In this document: one piece after another, positions 53,880-61,300 of the stretch | Numbering within the stretch: the first letter of the stretch is position 1 | Layout of the letters: every line of letters starts with the position of its first letter | Source: Candidatus Opimibacter skivensis | Lineage (GTDB): Bacteria > Bacteroidota > Bacteroidia > Chitinophagales > Saprospiraceae | Assembly: GCA_016722045.1 (NCBI GenBank) | Contig: JADKGY010000008.1 | Location: 434,001-498,000, forward strand | DNA: 64,000 nucleotides | Direction of reading: 5' to 3' | Translations under genes and position numbers: made by a program | The notes under the pieces: model-generated | Told to the model about the DNA's origin: nothing | What the model saw: only the letters and a program-made list of their open reading frames with translations | Database searches by the model: none

Positions 53880-56800
53880 ATGGAAAAGAAGCTCCCTCTT
53901 CACATCACACGGTTTGTTCAACAATTGTGTTCAAATAAAGATAAAGGTGGTCAATTCAAACTTATATTCCCGGCGCCTTACGATACAAGGCCGGCCAGAC
54001 GCTATTTCAGATCTATAGTATTACTGATTTCCATAACCTTCTGGTCAGTAAATCTATTTTGTCAGCAATGTCCAGTGACACCATGTACTGTAGCACATCA
54101 AACTTTCATTGATATCGCCAGTGTGCCTTATTGCGGGACAGGAAGCTTAAGTCTAGATGGAGATGTTCAACCCAATCAAAACGATTGTCAAAACGGGAGT
54201 TTAAATTGCCACGAATTCATTGTTTATCGTCCGCCCCTTTCCCTAACTCAACAATTCAATTTGCACGTGGGCCAGGGAAGTGGTTGTACAGGTGAATTGG
54301 ATGCCTCCTTTGCCTATATTAATGGCGTTTGTTATCAATTATCAAATGGGGGTTCACAGACATTAATAACCTTCACTTTTCCATTTAATATTGATACGAT
54401 TCATCTCTTCTTTTGTATTAATTCCGGAGCGCATGTTTCAGTTTGTAATTTGTGTGCGGTGCCTCCTCCATGTACACAGCTTCCTGAATGTAATCTGGCG
54501 AACATAAATTTTCAGGGATGTCAGGCCAATGTCCCTGTAGCGTTCACCAATCCATCCAGTGTATTTACGAATATCTCAACCTGCGCTGGTATTTCACTGG
54601 TACTATCGCATACTGATGTGGGTGATGTTAGCTTTTGTAATAGCCCGGCAGGGGTCAATTTTATCCGGACATATACGCTATATTTTATTGACTCAAATGG
54701 GGATACAATCGAATTCAGACAATGTGTGCAGAGCATTAAGGTTACACCTACATTGCCTTTGGCTGTATGCAAGAATGCCAGTGTCCAGTTAAACAGCAAT
54801 GGTGTTGCAACTATATCCCCTTCATTGATCAATAATGGCTCAACACTCGGATGTAATGGTGTGCTATCGGCTATGCCCACAAATTTTACATGTGCCAATC
54901 TGGGTGCTAACATTGTGACACTGAAAGTCACTGATGATTGTGGGAACACATCAACTTGTACTTCGACAGTGACCGTGACAGCTCCAACTCCAACTGCAGA
55001 TGCAGGGCCAGCCAATGCAGATGTATGCAATGATGCAACTTATACAGCAGCAGCAACTTCTACCAATGGAACAGTTTTATGGACTACATCAGGAACTGGA
55101 AGTTTTAACGGAACACAGACAAATGAAGATGCAGTATATACGCCAAGTGCTGCGGATATAGTGGCAGGAACAGTGGTATTGACGATGACAGTGACAGGAA
55201 CTTGCACAACCGCGTCGGATATGATCACACTGCACTTTATTCAATGTGCTTGTCTGATTGTTCTTAATTGTGACAATTCAGTGCTACGCAGCGGTACGAT
55301 CAATGGTTGCAGCACTGCAGCCGCACCCGCGCCCATTAATCCGCCTAATAAAGTATTTGATACGCTCAGCATTGCCGGTTTGAATTGTAACATTCTTTAC
55401 CAGGAAATTACTTCCACCTCAGGTTCGCTGTGTAATAATCTTACTGTAACGTACACTTATTATGGATGGCATGATGTCATAGCAAATGGAATCAGAGATA
55501 TCGGAGAACAACAATATACGTGTACAGAGACATTTTCTATAATCGACCAATCAGCGCCAACCATTACAACGTGTGCAGCACCTCGTATCATAGACGGATG
55601 TAGTACAGGAGCGATCACAAGTCCTCCGTATTCGGAGACAACAGTTGCAACAACTGAAGGTGTATTTGAAAGCACACCAAATAATGGAAACACATCGGAT
55701 AATTGTGGGGTTGCTTCTGTGACATACATAGATGTCGCTGCGGGCTCATGTCCGATCGTTGTGACACGGCGCTGGACAGTGAGTGATGCCTGTGGTAATT
55801 CATCGACATGCATCCAGACGATCACAGTGAGAGATATTACACCACCAGTTGTAACCAGTGGATCAATAGCCACATGTTATCCAACGGTCGCAGCTGCAGA
55901 AGCAGCGGCTTTAGCCGCAACAAGTGCAACGGACAATTGTAGTGGAATGATAACCGAAGCAGCAAGTACTACAGGAACCTGCAATGCCATTGTCACTGTG
56001 ACAGAAACGGATGCATGTAATAATGTAAATTCAGTATCCTACAATACAAGCATTGATAATACTTCACCATTGATTACACTATGTGCAGTTACACGAACTA
56101 TTGAAGGATGTAACACAGGAGTGATCACAAGTCCTCCATTTTCAGCTGGCACAGCAGCGTCAACAGAATTGGTTTTTGAAAGTGCTCCAAACAATGGAAA
56201 TACATCGGATAACTGCGGTATTTCATCAGTGACATATAGTGATGTTGCTTCGGGTTCATGTCCGATCGTAGTGACACGTACATGGAAAATAAGTGATGCA
56301 TGTGGAAATACTTCAACCTGTAATCAGATCATAAATGTAAATGATACGACTTCGCCAATTATTACATTTTGTCCCGGTAGCTCAACGGTAAATTGTGGTG
56401 TAACCCCAGTCTTTGGCACACCTACTGCTATGGATGCATGTGATCTTTCAGTATCGATTACTCCTGCAGATGTTACAATTCAGGGTCTTTGTCCGGGACA
56501 ATATTCTATAGTCAGAACATGGACTGCAGTGGATGATTGTAATAATTCAGCTACCTGTAGTGCGATGATTTCTGTTCAGGATAACACTCCTCCCCAGATC
56601 CATTGTCCTTCAGATCTTGTCCTGACGTGTGATGCAGGCCAAAATTATGTAGCACTCATCAATGCATGGATTGCTACTGCCACAGCAACTGATGCATGCG
56701 ACGCGAATGTTACCATCACAAATAATTATGATGGGATGACTGTTCCTGACTTCTCTTGTCAGGGCGGAATGGTCATTACATTTACGGCAGCAGATGATTG

Positions 56801-57638
56801 CGGAAATACATCAACTTGTTCTGCAACTGTCACCAAGCCATGTTTTACAATTGAATCGTGGGTATACCTTGAAGGTGCCGCAGCGAGTCCAACTGGAGGG
56901 ACTTCCTATACCATACCCATGAGAACAACATTGAACGATATACGTGTGCTGCCGGGTCAGACGCTTGTTGATCCATTTGCCGGAAATAAGTATTCACCTC
57001 CGGGACAACCATACAGCATTGCACCATGGAATTATCCTGGAACGGAAGGTAGTCTATTTGATTCCGGTGGTAATCCATCAAATGCAAGTGCCGGCTATCC
57101 GGCAACAGTGGTGGATTGGGTATTGGTAAGTCTTCGATTGGATTCAGCCGGTACAGTGGGTCCGGTTTGTCAGGCTGCAGCATTATTGCATAAAGACGGA
57201 ACGATCCAATTTGTCAAACCATTGAATTGTTGCGGCGTCATTGAGAGTACAAGTTATTATGTAGTGATTGAACATCGAAATCACCTCATTGTGATGTCAC
57301 ATGTGAAAGCTTCTTTTATCAGCCATAAGCTTTCTTATGATTTCCGCTTTCAGCAAAGCTGGGAAGATCCTTTATTTGCAGGGCTTAACATCTTTGCCCG
57401 TGAGAAAGAAATCCTCCCAGGTAAATTTGCGATGTATACATCAAATGGAAAACAAACAGGATCATTGAATGCGGATACAGATCTCAATTTTGATGACCGT
57501 TCATTCTGGGAGACGCAAAATGGAGCTGTTGGTTTCTATAGGATCGGTGATTACAATCTTAATGCGGATACGAATTTTAATGACCGTATTGCATGGGAAA
57601 GAAACAATGGTAAGTTTACAAGTGTGCCAAGGAATTAA
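53880..57638 (+). CDS. Secreted HYR-like repeat protein with minimal B-A-B set (gene B), 1252 aa
   Basis: The N-terminus has a long polar stretch (about 42 residues) before a hydrophobic signal (SIVLLISITFWSVNLFCQ). Residues about 60-300 are a Cys-rich region not recognised. An HYR-like domain follows at about 290-365 (VCKNASVQLNSNG, LKVTDDCGNTSTCTSTVTV), and a PKD-like domain at about 370-455 (ADAGPANADVCNDATYTAAA). Then come one B unit (556-651), one A unit (652-725), one B unit (726-821) and the 431-aa C-terminal module (822-1252) shared with gene A. Likely exported to the surface by the same route as gene A. Spacing to its neighbours (644 and 720 bases) indicates its own transcript. Confidence 0.85.
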   Translation: MEKKLPLHITRFVQQLCSNKDKGGQFKLIFPAPYDTRPARRYFRSIVLLISITFWSVNLFCQQCPVTPCTVAHQTFIDIASVPYCGTGSLSLDGDVQPNQNDCQNGSLNCHEFIVYRPPLSLTQQFNLHVGQGSGCTGELDASFAYINGVCYQLSNGGSQTLITFTFPFNIDTIHLFFCINSGAHVSVCNLCAVPPPCTQLPECNLANINFQGCQANVPVAFTNPSSVFTNISTCAGISLVLSHTDVGDVSFCNSPAGVNFIRTYTLYFIDSNGDTIEFRQCVQSIKVTPTLPLAVCKNASVQLNSNGVATISPSLINNGSTLGCNGVLSAMPTNFTCANLGANIVTLKVTDDCGNTSTCTSTVTVTAPTPTADAGPANADVCNDATYTAAATSTNGTVLWTTSGTGSFNGTQTNEDAVYTPSAADIVAGTVVLTMTVTGTCTTASDMITLHFIQCACLIVLNCDNSVLRSGTINGCSTAAAPAPINPPNKVFDTLSIAGLNCNILYQEITSTSGSLCNNLTVTYTYYGWHDVIANGIRDIGEQQYTCTETFSIIDQSAPTITTCAAPRIIDGCSTGAITSPPYSETTVATTEGVFESTPNNGNTSDNCGVASVTYIDVAAGSCPIVVTRRWTVSDACGNSSTCIQTITVRDITPPVVTSGSIATCYPTVAAAEAAALAATSATDNCSGMITEAASTTGTCNAIVTVTETDACNNVNSVSYNTSIDNTSPLITLCAVTRTIEGCNTGVITSPPFSAGTAASTELVFESAPNNGNTSDNCGISSVTYSDVASGSCPIVVTRTWKISDACGNTSTCNQIINVNDTTSPIITFCPGSSTVNCGVTPVFGTPTAMDACDLSVSITPADVTIQGLCPGQYSIVRTWTAVDDCNNSATCSAMISVQDNTPPQIHCPSDLVLTCDAGQNYVALINAWIATATATDACDANVTITNNYDGMTVPDFSCQGGMVITFTAADDCGNTSTCSATVTKPCFTIESWVYLEGAAASPTGGTSYTIPMRTTLNDIRVLPGQTLVDPFAGNKYSPPGQPYSIAPWNYPGTEGSLFDSGGNPSNASAGYPATVVDWVLVSLRLDSAGTVGPVCQAAALLHKDGTIQFVKPLNCCGVIESTSYYVVIEHRNHLIVMSHVKASFISHKLSYDFRFQQSWEDPLFAGLNIFAREKEILPGKFAMYTSNGKQTGSLNADTDLNFDDRSFWETQNGAVGFYRIGDYNLNADTNFNDRIAWERNNGKFTSVPRN
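55545..56342 (+). repeat. B-A-B repeat set of gene B (288 + 222 + 288 bp)
   Basis: Junction Asp codons at 55545, 55833, 56055 and 56343 give exactly 288, 222 and 288 bp. The units belong to the same A and B families as in gene A but occur singly, and they are clearly diverged from the array copies. Confidence 0.92.
56343..57638 (+). other. C-terminal module of gene B (431 aa)
   Basis: Collinear with the gene A module without length change: CFTIESWVYLEG, YSIAPWNYPGTEGSLFDSGG, loops NADTDLNFDDRSFWE and DYNLNADTNFNDRIAWE, and the identical end KFTSVPRN. DNA divergence is much higher than between neighbouring array repeats, so the module duplication is old. Confidence 0.85.
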
Positions 57639-57650
57639 TTGAAATGGATC

Positions 57651-57678
57651 ATCAGAGCTCTAAATAAAGAGCTCTGAT
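57651..57678 (+). terminator. Hairpin after gene B without T tract
   Basis: A perfect 10-bp stem ATCAGAGCTC / GAGCTCTGAT with an 8-base loop, 13 bases after the stop. No run of T follows on either side, so termination or mRNA 3'-end protection are both possible. Confidence 0.5.
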
Positions 57679-57886
57679 GTGTGTCAGTTCAAATTTTGGG
57701 TAATTAATTTATAGGCCGGATTAATAATTATTCCAACTGTACATATATTATCATTTCCAGTAATGTAAAAGTTGATTTGAAATTTATTTTTTACCTATTT
57801 CGACTGCCCCACAAACTGGAAAAAAAATAATATGTATAAAGATGTGGCTTCTAATTACTTAGATATATTTTTAGATGGCATATATG

Positions 57887-57917
57887 TTGGCATGATTGAT
57901 AGATATTTCTAACTTTG
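57887..57917 (+). promoter_or_regulatory. Promoter of gene C (TTG - 20 bases - TAACTTTG)
   Basis: TTG at 57887-57889 and TAACTTTG at 57910-57917 with a 20-base spacer fit the Bacteroidota -33/-7 consensus well. The ATG of gene C is at 58359, so the transcript would have a leader of about 435 bases. Confidence 0.55.
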
Positions 57918-58358
57918 TCGTCGGAGATTTTTATAATTTAGCCAACCTTTTTAAAAACCCCGAGTCAATTGAACCCCTTTTCCCTCATTGTACTTTTCCC
58001 CTCCAATTTTAGTTCAGAATCAAGTTCTATTGATTTAGGTACGCCTTATCCGGTCAGGTTATTTCGTCGATGTGATGTGAGATGCTTCCATCCCACAACT
58101 TCATCTTTAGACATTCCCACATGGTTAATGCTGGTTTTTAAAAGTCTTTCCATTGATTTTCACTCATCGGACTTTAATTCATTTTGAAGCAAATGCCCAT
58201 AGGCTATTTGTCTTGAGATCATTTTCAGTTCAATAAGTAAGTCAATCTATAAAACTAATGTTATTAATCCTGGAATCTAATTTCACAAAAAGTGTGAAAC
58301 AGGTGCCGGGATAGAAATGAAATAGAGTTACATCACCCACTTGAATCAAAAAAAACTA
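57918..58358 (+). other. Long untranslated leader of gene C
   Basis: About 440 bases between the promoter and the gene C start. Short open frames occur but none looks coding. It contains pyrimidine-rich stretches (around 57975-58005). No riboswitch or strong hairpin was recognised. Confidence 0.4.
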
Positions 58359-61300
58359 ATGAAAAATCAACCAGAACCAAATTCTGCATTATTGGTATTG
58401 CAAAAGGCAACTTCCAGGATACCAGGTTTAATCTGTTTTATCATTGTGCTTCTCGGCACCTATCAAGCCAAAGCTCAGGTACAGCAGGCAGCTGATGATA
58501 AAGCTAAAATGGATGAACGTGTCAAGAGTACCCTCAAGGAAAACGCGCAGACTATCAGGTTTCTTGAAAACAAAGGACAGCTTGAAAACAAGGACGTTCT
58601 TTATTATTTTCAGAATGGTAATAATGCTGTTTACGTCGAAAAAGACAGAATACGTTTCGTAGCTTTAAAAGATACTCTTGTAGAAAATGATGAAGAGCAT
58701 GAAGAAGCTCAGACAGAAATTGAGCCCCAACAAGGCGAAAGATCACGGGAAATCCTGGGATCTCACACATTTTCACTTTATCTAAGTGGTTCAAATCCTA
58801 AGCCGGGTATAAAACTTGGTGATGCATTCACGACAAAGTATAATTATTTTTTAGGTGATGATCCAAGTGCTTGGGTGAGTGGGGTCAGAGCATCAAAAGA
58901 ATTAACATTAGAAGATATATATCCGGGGATCCACCTTCGACTATACAGTAATTCAGATGGTTCAATGGAGTTTGACTGGGTAATGGATGCCGGGGCAGAT
59001 TATACTAAAGTAAAAATGCATTTTGAAGGGCAGGATGGTCTTTTTGTTGACCCCGATGGTAGCCTTAAAGTTGGATTAAGATTCACAGACGTTAAATTTA
59101 ATATACCTGAATCTTATCAGGTCACTGACCATGGCAAAGTTCCGGTGAGTTTTGCCTTCGCACAATCAAATAACAATACAATTGAATTTGCTACGCAATC
59201 TTCAATTGATGTGAGGTATCCAATCGTCATTGATCCCACTTTAAGTTGGGGTTCATTTTTTGATGCTAACGATACGGGATTTGATGATTATCTATTCGCC
59301 GTTCAGGTTGATCCTGCGGATGGAATGTTATATTGTGCAGGAGGCACAAATAGACAGGTTCCAACTAATGCAGCTCCTTACGATGCTAACGGATATCTTA
59401 ATGTGGTAACTGGTCTTAATGGCGCTGCTGATGCATTACCCCATGTAGCTGTTTTATACAGGATCAATAGCTCAGGTACTGATATTGTGGATTTAACACT
59501 TTATGGTCCAAGTACTGTTACGAGTTCAGATAACACCCTTGCTCATGGATTGAGTCTTTCAACTAATAATGTATTCATAAGCGGTGTTACAACTTCTACA
59601 ATCCCAACCACGGGATCACCTTTCGATGGTACGCGTAATAGTGGTGATGGTTTTGTGGCCATCTTCACTAAGGATTTAGGTACACTTATCTATGCAACTT
59701 ACTTAGGAGGAACAGGCGATGAAGTCTTAGGTGTCACTTCAATCCGTGCCCTAAGTGATAATTCATTTGTAGCAGGGCTTACTGCAAATGCTGCGTTGCC
59801 TGCCGGGTATATTTCCGGAAGTGCCGCAGACAATACATTCGGTACAGGGTCTGAAATGTATATAGCAAAATTTACTGCAAATAATACACTTAGCTGGGGA
59901 ACATACGTCGGAGGTACAAGTGATGAAGTGTTCAATGATCTTGAGGTGTTTGGTGATGGTCGTGTTGCCTTTGCAGGTTATGGGACGGGCCAACTTACAG
60001 AAGTAAATAGTGCTGCAGGAAGATCCACGAATACAAATAATACTGATGGAATAATAGGTGTTCTAAATGCCACCGGAACCGCATTTAATTATTTAGATGA
60101 GATCGGCGGTGCTAATAATGATCGTATCAACGATGTCGAGATTGTAGGTGAAACCCTGTATTGGACAGGTTCGGCGAAATCAGGATTTCCTGTTTCAGCA
60201 TCGGGCGTTTATGATAGTTCTCAGAATGGCGGTACAGATGTGATCGTGGGCTGTGTGACTTCTGTAGGAATTGGATACCATTCCACATTCTACGGGACTA
60301 CTTCAGGAGACCTTGGGAATGGAATACGATTGGTTACTTCTACCAATTGTGCAGGTGTCACAACCACATTTCTTCTGGTCTTTGGTACAGTTGGCGGTTC
60401 AGGACTTCCCACTCAAAATATTGGTTCAGAAACATTATTCAACGATACATATCAGGGCGGTCTGGATATGTTTTTTGCAGGTTTTAGCAGCAATCTTTTA
60501 AATCTGACTTACGGCACATACATGGGTGGTGCGAATGACGATTATCTGGGATCTACAGGAGATCCAAGAGGAGCAAATCACTTGTGGGTCAATAATGTTA
60601 ATGTGTATTTAGGCACAACAACGCATAATACCATTCATGTGCCTACTCTCGTATCAGGAGGGTTTGATTTGACCAGAACCAATGAAGCCAGCGGCGAAGA
60701 CACGCATTTGATTCTTTCTATCCAATTCCCTTCTTTTATTGAATCAGATTATAGTGATGCACCCGCTACATATGGAGTGCCATCTCATACTCTTGATTGT
60801 ACACACCTCAAGATTGGAACACTCCTGGATGCTGAATCAGCCGCAGTACCAACGACTCTTGCTAACGGTGATGATACTGCCGGAAGTGATGATGAAGATG
60901 GTATAAGTACACTTCCTTCTTTTTCTGATGGAGGTCCTCAAACTATCTCTGTGACAGTAAACAATATTTCTAATACCACCGGAGCTACTGCTAATCTTTA
61001 TGGTTGGATCGACTTGAATAGTAATGGTCAATTTGAAGCTGGTGAATTTACTTCAACTACTGTAGCAACTGGTTTTAGTGGCTCAAAAGTATTGACCTGG
61101 ACAGGAGTAACCGTAAGCGGAACAGCAGCCAATCATTATCTCAGAATCAGATTGACTACCAATACGCTTAATGACAATGCAGGTACACCAGCGGTGGATG
61201 AAAGATCCACAGCTTCCGCTTCCAATGGTGAAGTCGAAGATTACAGGGCCATTGATTTAACATGCCCGACAGTCACCACTTCAGCATCTTGTCTGACACA

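Noticed and set aside
55460..55873. 137-codon minus-strand frame in gene B
   Set aside because: Antisense to the B unit of gene B; same kind of shadow as in the arrays.
57969..58187. Open frame of 72 codons in the leader of gene C
   Set aside because: No family resemblance, no start signal, low-complexity composition; more likely untranslated leader.
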